53,081 nucleotides of DNA, taken from positions 72,094 through 125,174 of the forward strand of contig JAJONO010000004.1 of NCBI GenBank assembly GCA_021323535.1, written 5' to 3'. Below the pieces are notes generated by a model that saw nothing but the letters and a program-made list of their open reading frames with translations, searched no databases and was not told where the DNA came from. This DNA is from Bacteroidota bacterium (GTDB lineage Bacteria > Bacteroidota > Bacteroidia > B-17B0 > Aurantibacillaceae). This document shows positions 41,004 to 48,916 of this stretch, piece after piece. Both the position numbers and the translations under genes were made by a program. The first letter of the stretch is position 1, and each line of letters starts with the position of its first letter.

Positions 41004-41037
41004 AAAAAACCCACTCTCCTGAGAAAGTGGGTTTTTT
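41004..41037. terminator. Bidirectional terminator
   Basis: CCCACT (41010-41015) pairs with AGTGGG (41026-41031) around a 10-nt loop, with A6 before and T6 after the stem. It separates the convergent genes ending at 40987 and 41090. Confidence 0.85.
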
Positions 41038-41089
41038 AATTTTATAGAGGGTCTTACTCTGACATCCTTAACTAAGTTCTGCCTGAACT

Positions 41090-42784
41090 TTATTTAAAGA
41101 TGATGATCTTTTCAGACTGTGTATTGTCTTTATCTTCTTTTTCATGAACCCTTACAATGTAAACTGCTTCCGCGATTGAGTTCCCCTGGAGATCGATTTC
41201 CTGAACACGTTCTTCGAAAACAGAAGTCTTTGTGTAAACCAATCGTCCCATTATATCAAACAATTCAACCACCAGTTTTTTTCCTTGTGAATTCTTTTTG
41301 TCCATTTCAATGGTAAATTTAGAGTTACATGGATTTGGATACACATTGATCTTAAATCCTTTAATATCTCCTAAATCATTTTCATTCTCATTCACTGCAG
41401 TAGCAACACCAAGATTAGTAACAGTTGGCGGAAGATTTGAAGCCGCGTGGTTGTTAAGCGTGTACTCTACTTTTTTACTTAAAGCTCCGTTTACGAATAC
41501 ATATAACATTGTACTTTGTGCCGGAATGGCCGCACTATATTCAGCATTTACATTCGCGTTAATGTTGATCTTTAAAGGATTTGAACCGCTAACCGCCGAA
41601 GAATTTAATCTTACAGTAAAGTTGTATCCGTTCGACAGATCCTGGTTCATCACCATTACAGTTGTAGTTGCCCCGTTCACACTTCCTATCGCTTTTACGT
41701 TAGCGTTATTGGTTGTACCGTTCGCATAATATCCGCTAAAGTGCTCAGCCATCATTTTAAAGTGATAGTAGGCAGGTTTTTTATTTCCTGTTACCCTGTC
41801 AATGTATCCGATGTTAAGCTCCTGGTTATTTCCTTCAATAACACTCCAGATATTCATAAAGCTAACATTGTTCTTCAAACCAACACCAAACATTTCGGCA
41901 ATAAACTGTCCGCCGATAAAACTGTTTACACCAACACCATAAAGGTTATCGCTCGCAGCATTTTTATAATTCACATTTGCTTCAGTAACCGCTGTCTTTA
42001 AGGCAGAAGTTCCGGTTCGTCCGTGAGCAGTATTACAAGCCGTGATTCGTGTATTAAGATTCGCGAGATTATCCCCGAAACCATTCGCTGAAGTAAGCTT
42101 AGAAATTACCTGAGCACGTGATTGTGAACCATCGAAAGGATAAGTATGGAAAGAAATAATATCCACATAATATCTTCCTGCCGCGTCTTTACCGGTAATA
42201 TCATCCGGACCATTTGGAGTAGTTAAACCATTGATGATACTATGGTTAAACCAAGCACACTCAGGACCAATTGTAAGAATGGTAGGATCCACCGCCTTCA
42301 TTGCAGAAGCAAAAGGTTTGATATAAGCCGCAACCTGCGAAGCGTTAGTATAAGCGTATTCGAGATCCGGCTCATTACCGATTACCCAATACTTAATATT
42401 TCTTCCCTTTACAATATTAACATACTGTACAATATCCGCCGCTTGTTGTGCAGTATATTGCCAGTTATGAAAAGGCACCTGTATAACCGGTTCCATTCCT
42501 TTAGCACGGATCGAGTCGATCATTTTAATATACTGGAAATTGCTGGGCTTGTTTTTATCCGGGGAGATTCCACCAAAACGTATTAATTTGGCTTTACTAT
42601 CCTGAACCTTACCCCAATTCTGGTGTAATTTACCTCCATAAACCGCGTTACCGATACTATCAGGCATCCACGCGTTCTGTCCGAAAAAAATCGGTGAAAT
42701 TATCTGCGCATTTCCACTCTTAGAAATAAACAAGAAGCTTAAAACAAAAAGTAATACCTGCGACATTTTTTTTACGTTCTTCAT
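41090..42784 (-). CDS. T9SS-secreted clan GH-A glycoside hydrolase
   Basis: A 564-residue protein from the ATG at 42784, where a good signal peptide starts (MKNVKKMSQVLLFVL... ending GNAQ). The TIM barrel has the acid/base in VIGNEPD (Glu138) and the nucleophile in AVTEANVNY (Glu268), like the GH39/GH44/GH51 group; I cannot choose the family. A beta-sandwich (MVMNQDLSNGYNFTVRL) follows, then a type A T9SS sorting domain (KINVYPNPCNSKF, KIIIFK). It would cleave a polysaccharide outside the cell. I could not find a convincing copy of the shared activator element upstream, so it may be regulated separately. Confidence 0.88.
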   Translation of the reverse strand: MKNVKKMSQVLLFVLSFLFISKSGNAQIISPIFFGQNAWMPDSIGNAVYGGKLHQNWGKVQDSKAKLIRFGGISPDKNKPSNFQYIKMIDSIRAKGMEPVIQVPFHNWQYTAQQAADIVQYVNIVKGRNIKYWVIGNEPDLEYAYTNASQVAAYIKPFASAMKAVDPTILTIGPECAWFNHSIINGLTTPNGPDDITGKDAAGRYYVDIISFHTYPFDGSQSRAQVISKLTSANGFGDNLANLNTRITACNTAHGRTGTSALKTAVTEANVNYKNAASDNLYGVGVNSFIGGQFIAEMFGVGLKNNVSFMNIWSVIEGNNQELNIGYIDRVTGNKKPAYYHFKMMAEHFSGYYANGTTNNANVKAIGSVNGATTTVMVMNQDLSNGYNFTVRLNSSAVSGSNPLKININANVNAEYSAAIPAQSTMLYVFVNGALSKKVEYTLNNHAASNLPPTVTNLGVATAVNENENDLGDIKGFKINVYPNPCNSKFTIEMDKKNSQGKKLVVELFDIMGRLVYTKTSVFEERVQEIDLQGNSIAEAVYIVRVHEKEDKDNTQSEKIIIFK

Positions 42785-42941
42785 TCGTTTTGATTTTTTA
42801 AGTAAGTAACTATGGGGATCATACTGGCTATTCATCGACCGCCCTTGACTATTAATTTTCCCCGTTTGGCGACCAATCTCATAGTTAAACGGGAATAGCT
42901 GTGTAAAGGTTGTGTTATAAACTTCTATTTAACGGATTTTG

Positions 42942-42971
42942 GCTATAAAAATACGGCGTTCACCGTCTAAA
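42942..42971 (+). promoter_or_regulatory. Extra activator-like site without -7 box
   Basis: GGCTAT (42942-42947), exactly 15 bases, then ACCGTCTAA (42963-42971; 5 of 9, with ACCG kept). There is no TAnnTTTG box at the usual distance. It lies 103 bp upstream of the complete site at 43045 and may be an auxiliary binding site or chance. Confidence 0.3.
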
Positions 42972-43044
42972 ACCCCTGATTTTACTGGTGTTTCAGAATT
43001 TATGTGAAATTATATGTTACGCCACGAGAAAAAAAGTTCATCCC

Positions 43045-43108
43045 GGCTATTCAAAACACAAGTTGAACGAAAATTGAAATAATAAGCACTGTGGCTGGAA
43101 TAATTTTG
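43045..43108 (+). promoter_or_regulatory. Shared bipartite activator site and -7 box for the DksA-like/VTC/GH26 operon
   Basis: GGCTAT (43045-43050), 15 bases, AACGAAAAT (43066-43074; 7 of 9), then a perfect -7 box TAATTTTG (43101-43108), 35 bases from the start of the second half. No TTG at -33. The leader to 43143 is about 30 nt. Confidence 0.7.
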
Positions 43109-43142
43109 TATGAAAAGAAATTAACTTGATAAAATTATCAAT

Positions 43143-43589
43143 ATGAAAAAAACCGGAACTAAAACTTCAACATCAGGAAAAATAAAAAAAGAAGTCTCAA
43201 CATCAGGGACAATTAAGTCCTTACGTTATTCTGATGAAGAATTAAAGGAATTCAAGGATCTCATCATTCTTAAACTCGACGAGGCCAGCTCTGATTACAC
43301 TGCGCTACGAAGAACTTTATCGGGACAAGACGACCAGAGCACCAACGACACTTCGCCCACTTTTAAACTGGAAGAAGACGCTGGTGATATTTTTTCAAAA
43401 GAAGAAATGGCGGCTCAGGCAATACGTCTCCACAAGTTTATCGAACAATTGCAGAACGCGCTTATTCGCATCGAAAATAAAACCTATGGCATCTGCAGTG
43501 TAACAGGACAACTCATCGCTAAAGAAAGACTAAAGAGTGTTCCTCATACTACCATGTGCGTAAACGCCAAACTCTCAAGAGCAAACTAA
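43143..43589 (+). CDS. TraR/DksA-family protein with incomplete zinc finger
   Basis: A 148-residue protein. A helical hairpin (about 30-110) is followed by ENKTYGICSVTGQLIAKERLKSVPHTTMC, a DksA/TraR-type finger. Only two of the four usual cysteines remain (Cys118 and Cys139), as is common in the Bacteroidota branch of this family. These proteins bind in the RNA-polymerase secondary channel or have unknown roles. The first 25 residues are Lys/Thr/Ser-rich. It is the first gene after the shared promoter element and is followed at 57 bp by the lipoprotein gene, so it may head the whole operon to 48898. Confidence 0.85.
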   Translation: MKKTGTKTSTSGKIKKEVSTSGTIKSLRYSDEELKEFKDLIILKLDEASSDYTALRRTLSGQDDQSTNDTSPTFKLEEDAGDIFSKEEMAAQAIRLHKFIEQLQNALIRIENKTYGICSVTGQLIAKERLKSVPHTTMCVNAKLSRAN

Positions 43590-43645
43590 AAATTATTAAA
43601 AACAAAACCGTCTTCGCGTAAGCCCGGCGGATAAAACAAAAAGAT

Positions 43646-44059
43646 ATGTCAGTCAAACTCATTTTAAAAACCATTGTCGCAGCCCTGTTCATCTTCCAGG
43701 CATCATCCTGTGAGAAACCCGCGGGCCCAGGAGGAAAAGCCACTGTAAAGGGGAAAGTGTACGCTTACGACTTCGACAATACGCAACGTTATCTGCTGTG
43801 GAAGGGGTATTCTTCAGATGAAAAAGTGTTTATCTGTTACGGTAACTCCACCTCTATCGGTAATGACGTAAACACATCAGCCGACGGCTCATTCGAATTT
43901 CGTTACCTGAACAAAGGACATTATAAAGTTTTTGTGAATTCACTCGACACCAGCATCAAAGTAAAAGGAAACGATACAGAACTTCCTGTTATAAAAGAAT
44001 TTGATATTACCGACGCTTCACAAACCATTAACCTCGACGACATCATTATAAACAAATAA
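43646..44059 (+). CDS. Lipoprotein with a single beta-sandwich-like domain
   Basis: A 137-residue protein; the signal ends FQASSC (lipobox Cys22), followed by a Gly-rich spacer and VKGKVYAYDFDNT, then NTSADGSFEFRYLNKGHYKVFV, a transthyretin/carboxypeptidase-regulatory-like fold. It is anchored at a membrane and probably in the outer membrane or periplasm. It is followed 3 bp later by the next gene, so it belongs to the operon with the VTC-like and DUF4956 proteins. No specific family is recognised. Confidence 0.78.
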   Translation: MSVKLILKTIVAALFIFQASSCEKPAGPGGKATVKGKVYAYDFDNTQRYLLWKGYSSDEKVFICYGNSTSIGNDVNTSADGSFEFRYLNKGHYKVFVNSLDTSIKVKGNDTELPVIKEFDITDASQTINLDDIIINK

Positions 44060-44062
44060 GCT

Positions 44063-44542
44063 ATGCGAAACGTAGTGATCATATTCATGCTTTTAATTTC
44101 GTGGCCGTATTTTACCAGCGCACAAAGTAAAAAAGAAGTCAAGAAAAATAATATCAAAGCAACTGTTGTAACAGATCTGGAAGACGGAAAAACCTTCAAC
44201 AATAAAAAAACGTTGTTTGATAAAGATGGAGAAACATTGGAAGAAACCAATTACGACAAAGAAGGAAACGTGGAATGGGTGCGTAAGGCAAAGTACAACA
44301 AAGACGGAGATGTAGTTGAAGAAGAAGAGTTCGATGCTAAATCGAAAAAAACAGAGAAACGTTATATGAAATACAATGCGTTGAAAGAAAAAACTGAGGA
44401 GCAGGTATTCGACGCTTCCGGGAAAAAACTAAAGACGCATTATTACTCTTACGACTCAAGAGGATTAAAAAGCGAACGGAAAACAGTTGACGCCTCTGGT
44501 AAAACAACTGCAATAAGAAAATACACGTACCAATTTAAATAA
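44063..44542 (+). CDS. Exported protein with YD/MORN-like short repeats
   Basis: A 159-residue protein with a signal peptide ending TSAQ. The mature part is charged and repetitive: FDKDGETLEETNYDKEGNVEWVRKAKYNKDGDVVEEEEFDAK and DASGKKLKTHYYSYDSRG, repeats of about 22 residues like MORN or YD repeats. It probably forms a beta-rich periplasmic or surface structure. The gene lies 3 bp after the lipoprotein and 3 bp before the VTC-like gene, so it is co-translated with them. Function unknown. Confidence 0.75.
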   Translation: MRNVVIIFMLLISWPYFTSAQSKKEVKKNNIKATVVTDLEDGKTFNNKKTLFDKDGETLEETNYDKEGNVEWVRKAKYNKDGDVVEEEEFDAKSKKTEKRYMKYNALKEKTEEQVFDASGKKLKTHYYSYDSRGLKSERKTVDASGKTTAIRKYTYQFK

Positions 44543-44545
44543 TTT

Positions 44546-45295
44546 ATGGAGAGCCCCTGGAAAATACTTCAGCAATTCGAACCTATTACACTTAAAGAAA
44601 TGGATGGCGTTAAACTCATGAACAGAACGGATACAAAATTTGTATTCTCCATTTCATCATTTGAACAGATCATGTCGGAAGTAAGAGAACATTATAAAGT
44701 CCTTGAAATTGAAGGTAACCGTCTTTGTCGTTATGAAACCCTTTATTACGATACACATAATTACGACTTGTATTACCAGCATCACAAAGGAAAACTCAAT
44801 CGTTACAAAATAAGGCACCGTACTTATGTTGAATCGCATACCGGTTTTCTTGAAGTAAAATTCAAAAATAATAAAGGCAGGACCATCAAGACAAGAATTT
44901 CCAAAGCGGATGTTCCTTATACCTGGGAAGAAGAAAGTGAATTGTTCCTTTCTAAAACCCTTCCGTTCAAGCCGCAGATCCTTGAACCTGTATTATGGAT
45001 CAATTACAACCGATATACCTTAGTAAATAAGAGCGGGGCCGAAAGAGTGACTATTGATCTTGGTCTTGAATTTATCAAAGACGAGAATAAACAAACATTC
45101 GACCGACTAGTGATTGCCGAAGTAAAACAGGATAAACGCAAAGCTTCGCCATTTATGACCGTCATGAAAAAACACCATATCCGCGAAGGCTCCATCAGTA
45201 AATACTGCATGGGTATTGCCGTTACCTGTAATGGGGTGAAACGAAATAATTTTAAAAGTAAATTATCAACTATAAAACATAAAAATCTATGCTAA
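44546..45295 (+). CDS. VTC-domain (polyphosphate-polymerase-like) protein
   Basis: A 249-residue soluble protein with the VTC/CYTH-type tunnel fold signature: NRTDTKFVFS at the start, RYETLYYDTHNYDLYYQHHKGKLNRYKIRHRTY, FLEVKFKNNKGRTIKTRI, LEPVLWINYNRYTLV, VTIDLGLEF and VIAEVKQD. The basic and acidic tunnel residues appear kept. The family includes yeast polyphosphate polymerase, but the bacterial members beside DUF4956 have no proven activity that I know. The next gene (DUF4956) overlaps its stop by 7 bp, the usual VTC-DUF4956 pairing. Confidence 0.88.
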   Translation: MESPWKILQQFEPITLKEMDGVKLMNRTDTKFVFSISSFEQIMSEVREHYKVLEIEGNRLCRYETLYYDTHNYDLYYQHHKGKLNRYKIRHRTYVESHTGFLEVKFKNNKGRTIKTRISKADVPYTWEEESELFLSKTLPFKPQILEPVLWINYNRYTLVNKSGAERVTIDLGLEFIKDENKQTFDRLVIAEVKQDKRKASPFMTVMKKHHIREGSISKYCMGIAVTCNGVKRNNFKSKLSTIKHKNLC

Positions 45296-45930
45296 CAGTT
45301 TTACAAGTTATGACCGATCCCGATGTATCTACATTAGACGGGCTAACGAAAATCTCTTCAAGAATGACATTCAGGTTGCTTATTGACCTTGTAACCGTAT
45401 TTGTTCTTGTAAGGTTGATCTATTTCCGGATCTATAAACAGAGAGAATATTTTTTCATGTTTGTAATTTTCAACATTATTATTTTTCTCATTTCATTTTT
45501 ACTGAATAAAGTCGAATTATCCATGGGCGCGGCATTCGGACTCTTCGCCGTGTTCAGCATGTTGCGATACCGCACGGAAAGTATTTCTATTAAAGACATG
45601 ACCTACCTTTTCCTTTGCATTGCCATTGGATTGGTGACGGCTGTAACAAAAATAAAAGACACGCCGGATGCACAAGAGTATTTTTTTCTTATAGGATTAA
45701 ATGCTTCGATTCTCTTGATCACATTTGTATTGGAAAGCAACATCTTCGTGAAGAAAGAAATGTCGAAGATGATTATTTACGAAAACATTGAATTCATTCA
45801 ATCACAACATCAGAAGGAGTTACTGGAAGACATTCGCAGAAGAACCGGTATGAATGTTCACAGAATCTCTATTCAAAGGATAAACTTTTTAAAGGACTCG
45901 GCCCTGATTAAAATCTACTACTACGAATGA
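45289..45930 (+). CDS. DUF4956 membrane protein
   Basis: A 213-residue protein with four membrane segments between about 30 and 145 (for example FFMFVIFNIIIFLISFLL and GLFAVFSMLRYRTESISIKDMTYLFLCIAIGLVTAV), then a cytoplasmic tail. The FSMLRYRTESISIKDMTYLFL block is the DUF4956 hallmark. It overlaps the VTC gene at its start and the DUF2490 gene at its end by 4 bp. The VTC-DUF4956 pair is often found together with polysaccharide or spore-coat-type proteins. The biochemical role is unknown. Confidence 0.92.
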   Translation: MLTVLQVMTDPDVSTLDGLTKISSRMTFRLLIDLVTVFVLVRLIYFRIYKQREYFFMFVIFNIIIFLISFLLNKVELSMGAAFGLFAVFSMLRYRTESISIKDMTYLFLCIAIGLVTAVTKIKDTPDAQEYFFLIGLNASILLITFVLESNIFVKKEMSKMIIYENIEFIQSQHQKELLEDIRRRTGMNVHRISIQRINFLKDSALIKIYYYE

Positions 45931-46628
45931 AGATACAATTCACGCTCATATTCATATTTCTTGGTATTGTTTTGTTTTCGCAAGAGTATTACGACGACGC
46001 GCAGATACGCGCTTACCTGAACGTAGAGAAAAAAATAACCAAAAAATTCTTTGTTCATATCGATCAGCAATACCGTTTCACCAATAACGTTTCGGAATTT
46101 AACCGGGGGTCGGTTGAAATTGGCGCAACATGGAAACCTGTTAAATTTTTTAAACTCCAGGGAAATTATACGTTCATTCAGAACCACAAGAACAGTGGTC
46201 GTTATGCTACGCGACACTGGTATTCGGCCGCTGCAATTTTTAAAGGCGAAATTGACCGTTGGAAATTCATATACAGAAATCTCTTCCAGGTAAGATCAGG
46301 CGATGTGAACTCGGATGAAATGCGACAGTTCCGTTTTTACGACCGTAACAAATTTATTGTGAAATACGAAGCCACAAAACGTTTTACATTTTATGTAGCC
46401 GAAGAATTATACGTGCCGTTAAATAGTCCGCAAGCTAAAGGCATTGATCGTTCGCGTTCTTTTATAGGAACAGAAATTGTGACCTGTAAGGATCAAAGTC
46501 TCGAATTGTTTTTCATGTACCAGGTAAGATTGCAGCCAAACGAATGGTTCGAACAGAAAAAAACATACCCTAACAAATTATTAAAACGCGACTTTATTTA
46601 TGGTATCAGTTATAATATTTCCTTCTAA
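45927..46628 (+). CDS. DUF2490 outer membrane beta-barrel protein
   Basis: A 233-residue protein with a signal peptide ending LFSQ and amphipathic strands ending in aromatic residues: NVEKKITKKFFVHIDQQYRF, GSVEIGATWKPVKFFKLQGNYTFIQNHK, FYVAEELYVPL and a final strand GISYNISF. This fits DUF2490, a predicted outer membrane barrel. It overlaps the DUF4956 stop by 4 bp. In this operon it could be the outer membrane exit for the polymer, but that is positional inference. Confidence 0.88.
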   Translation: MKIQFTLIFIFLGIVLFSQEYYDDAQIRAYLNVEKKITKKFFVHIDQQYRFTNNVSEFNRGSVEIGATWKPVKFFKLQGNYTFIQNHKNSGRYATRHWYSAAAIFKGEIDRWKFIYRNLFQVRSGDVNSDEMRQFRFYDRNKFIVKYEATKRFTFYVAEELYVPLNSPQAKGIDRSRSFIGTEIVTCKDQSLELFFMYQVRLQPNEWFEQKKTYPNKLLKRDFIYGISYNISF

Positions 46629-46629
46629 C

Positions 46630-46962
46630 ATGAAAAAAATTTATCTTTTGATCTTTTTCTCATTTATTACCTGTAGAATTCATTCCCAAACAGTTTCAAA
46701 ATCGTTGCTCAGCTCCTTAACGGTGACACATCTTACTAATGATAAAAAAATTGAAGTAAAACTACCTTCGTTTTCAGATATCAGTAACTTATTAGTGGTT
46801 ATTGCTAACAATGAAGGAAAGATCATGTTCCTGGACAATCAATACCGTATTAAAGGAAACTACCAGGTAACAATAAATACCGAAGGTTACGACAAAGGAA
46901 AATACATCCTCAAAGTAACAGCGGATAACGAAAAAGATGAAAAAATATTCCTGGTTAAATAA
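46630..46962 (+). CDS. Small exported protein resembling a lone sorting-type domain
   Basis: A 110-residue protein with a signal peptide ending RIHSQ. The mature 90 residues look like an isolated T9SS-C-terminal-type beta-sandwich: IEVKLPSFSDISNLLVVIANNEGKIMFLDNQYRI, TINTEGYDKGKYILKVTAD, EKIFLVK. It lacks the YPNP motif. It starts 1 bp after the DUF2490 gene and its stop is 1 bp before the GH26 start. It might be a surface or periplasmic carrier protein; function unknown. Confidence 0.72.
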   Translation: MKKIYLLIFFSFITCRIHSQTVSKSLLSSLTVTHLTNDKKIEVKLPSFSDISNLLVVIANNEGKIMFLDNQYRIKGNYQVTINTEGYDKGKYILKVTADNEKDEKIFLVK

Positions 46963-46963
46963 T

Positions 46964-48898
46964 ATGTCGCGATCATTTATAATATCCATTCTTTTTATTC
47001 TTTGTTTAAACATTCATCGTGCCCAGGTACTTAAATCTGTTATTTACGATTTTGATGGTTTCGACGCAGGCGCCACTTCATTACCCGAAGGCGAGTACAG
47101 TTTTGGCGATTTAAGTTATAGCGCCGAAGCAAATCCTATTACCACAAACGACATGCTGGGCGACCGGGTTCTAAAAATGAACCTTAACTGGGCGGCAGGT
47201 TACGGTGCGTTCGGACGAGGTATTTCACGTTATATTGAATTCAATCCTAATGCAGATTACCTGAACTTTTATTTTTACAATCCTTCATCTAATAATCAAT
47301 CCGCGAATTTTGAAATTACATTGGCGGATGACGATGACCAGAGTAATAATTACAATCCGGCCAACGACGATACCTGGAAAAAAACTGTTTCCGTTGCAGG
47401 ATCATCGGGCTGGCAATTAATTTCTATTCCGTTAAAAGATTTTACAGACGGAAACGCGGGAGGCAACGGCGTATTCGACATGGCTTTCACGCAGAACAAA
47501 GGCATGCTGTTAGTGGTAGAATTTCGTTTCTCGAAAGCCTCGCCTTCAGTTTCCAACGCTGTTTTTTATTTAGACATGATTGCTTTCTCGGATGGAATAC
47601 TTCCAAGAGGTAACAACGAATTTCAGTTGCCCTATAAAAGTCCTTCTGATTATTGTCTGCTTGGCGCTTTCGAACACAAACCACCAGGACAATACTACAC
47701 CATTCCCAGTTCCTTTGAAGGATTGTTTCCTTCCATGCCTGGAAAAAAAATACGTTACGCCAACTTTTTCTTTGCCTGGGGCAATAACGGAACAGCAAGC
47801 GCGCACGCTATTCCCGGAGAAGGAATGCAGACCTTGCTCAACAATGGTTATCGTCCTATTTTAACCTGGGAACCTTTATTTGAAGGCTTCAGTGATCTGG
47901 ATCCTGTTCAGCCACGCCTGAATAATATTATCAGCGGACAATACGATTCTTACATCGATGCTTTCGCTGATAAAATAGCAACTTTAAGCGATACCATCAT
48001 CATTCGTTTCATGCATGAATTTGAAGGCGACTGGTACTCGTGGTGCGTATCACAAAACGGAAACGATCCTAATTTGTATGTGCAGGCTTTCAGAAAAGTA
48101 GTGAACCGTTTCAGAGCCAAAGGCGTTAACAAGGTAAAATGGATGTGGTGTGCCAATGCAGATTATGCACCTTACCGTCATTGGAACTGGATCGTGAACG
48201 CATATCCCGGCGATGAGTATGTGGACATTGTAGCCACAGACATTTACAATAATCATTACCCTGTTAATTTACCGTGGTGGTGCTCGTTCAGGTATAAAGC
48301 TGCAGAGAGCTATTATTACCTCAACAAATATTTTCCAAACAAGCCACTCTTCATTTGTGAATTAGGTTGCAGGGAAAGATTTAGTTCAGAGAACACGTCT
48401 TCCGAAAGTAAAGGCGCCTGGTATGCGCGAATGGACAAAGAGCTGCAATCGAATTTTCATAACACGAGAGCGCTGGTATTCTTTAATGCCGCACCCGACC
48501 AGAACTGGTTCGTAAACACATCACCCGGCGCCATACAATCCTTAATTGATAATGTGTGGATGGACGATTACTATTTCAAGAACCTTCCTCCAATTGGCAT
48601 TGAGGAACACGAATACGGAAGCGGTTTGTATGTGTATCCTAATCCTTCGAACGGGCAAGTCACGCTGAGTTACAACTCCACTTTAGTAAAAGAAAACTTC
48701 AACATTAAAATCTTCGGAGCTAACGGTTCGCTTGTTTACACCGAGCTTATTAAGCAGGCATCGAATACCTTTGACCGGAAGATAGATTTCAGTCATTTAC
48801 CTAAGGGAATTTATATGGTGGAGTTAGAGGCCACACTAAACAAAGATGGGCAGAAGCAGAATGTGAAGGAAGTTAGGAAGCTGGTGTTTTTATATTAG
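46964..48898 (+). CDS. T9SS-secreted GH26 (mannanase-like) glycoside hydrolase
   Basis: A 644-residue protein from the ATG at 46964 (signal peptide ending IHRAQ). Residues about 22-210 are a CBM-like beta-sandwich. The GH26 barrel covers about 230-545 with an intact acid/base in RFMHEFEGDWYSW (Glu352) and nucleophile in FICELGCRER (Glu466). A type A T9SS sorting domain ends the protein (LYVYPNPSNGQVTL, LPKGIYMVELEA). GH26 enzymes cut beta-mannan or beta-1,3/1,4-glucan, so the locus polymer may contain such links. The last codons and the stop lie in a 22-bp tandem duplication that adds a terminal Tyr. It is the last gene of the operon from 43143. Confidence 0.92.
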   Translation: MSRSFIISILFILCLNIHRAQVLKSVIYDFDGFDAGATSLPEGEYSFGDLSYSAEANPITTNDMLGDRVLKMNLNWAAGYGAFGRGISRYIEFNPNADYLNFYFYNPSSNNQSANFEITLADDDDQSNNYNPANDDTWKKTVSVAGSSGWQLISIPLKDFTDGNAGGNGVFDMAFTQNKGMLLVVEFRFSKASPSVSNAVFYLDMIAFSDGILPRGNNEFQLPYKSPSDYCLLGAFEHKPPGQYYTIPSSFEGLFPSMPGKKIRYANFFFAWGNNGTASAHAIPGEGMQTLLNNGYRPILTWEPLFEGFSDLDPVQPRLNNIISGQYDSYIDAFADKIATLSDTIIIRFMHEFEGDWYSWCVSQNGNDPNLYVQAFRKVVNRFRAKGVNKVKWMWCANADYAPYRHWNWIVNAYPGDEYVDIVATDIYNNHYPVNLPWWCSFRYKAAESYYYLNKYFPNKPLFICELGCRERFSSENTSSESKGAWYARMDKELQSNFHNTRALVFFNAAPDQNWFVNTSPGAIQSLIDNVWMDDYYFKNLPPIGIEEHEYGSGLYVYPNPSNGQVTLSYNSTLVKENFNIKIFGANGSLVYTELIKQASNTFDRKIDFSHLPKGIYMVELEATLNKDGQKQNVKEVRKLVFLY

Positions 48899-48916
48899 GA
48901 AGCTGGTGTTTTTATA
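48873..48916 (+). repeat. Perfect 22-bp tandem duplication at the end of the GH26 gene
   Basis: The unit at 48873-48894 (TTAGGAAGCTGG...TTTATA) is repeated exactly at 48895-48916. The junction creates the present stop codon; without the duplication the gene would end one residue earlier at the TAG now at 48915-48917. Confidence 0.95.

Larger units (their letters stand above)
42785..43142. other. Gene-free regulatory region
   Basis: 358 bp between divergent genes. It contains an additional activator-like site (42942), the full shared element (43045-43108), and an inverted repeat CCCGTTT (42861-42867)/AAACGGG (42887-42893) with a 19-nt loop that could be an operator for the gene at 42784. I see no small gene here. 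Confidence 0.5.

Noticed and set aside
42784-42900. Shared activator element for the secreted GH gene at 41090-42784
   Set aside because: A GGCTAT occurs at 42826 on the other strand, but no second half-site follows at 15 bases and there is no TAnnTTTG box in register.
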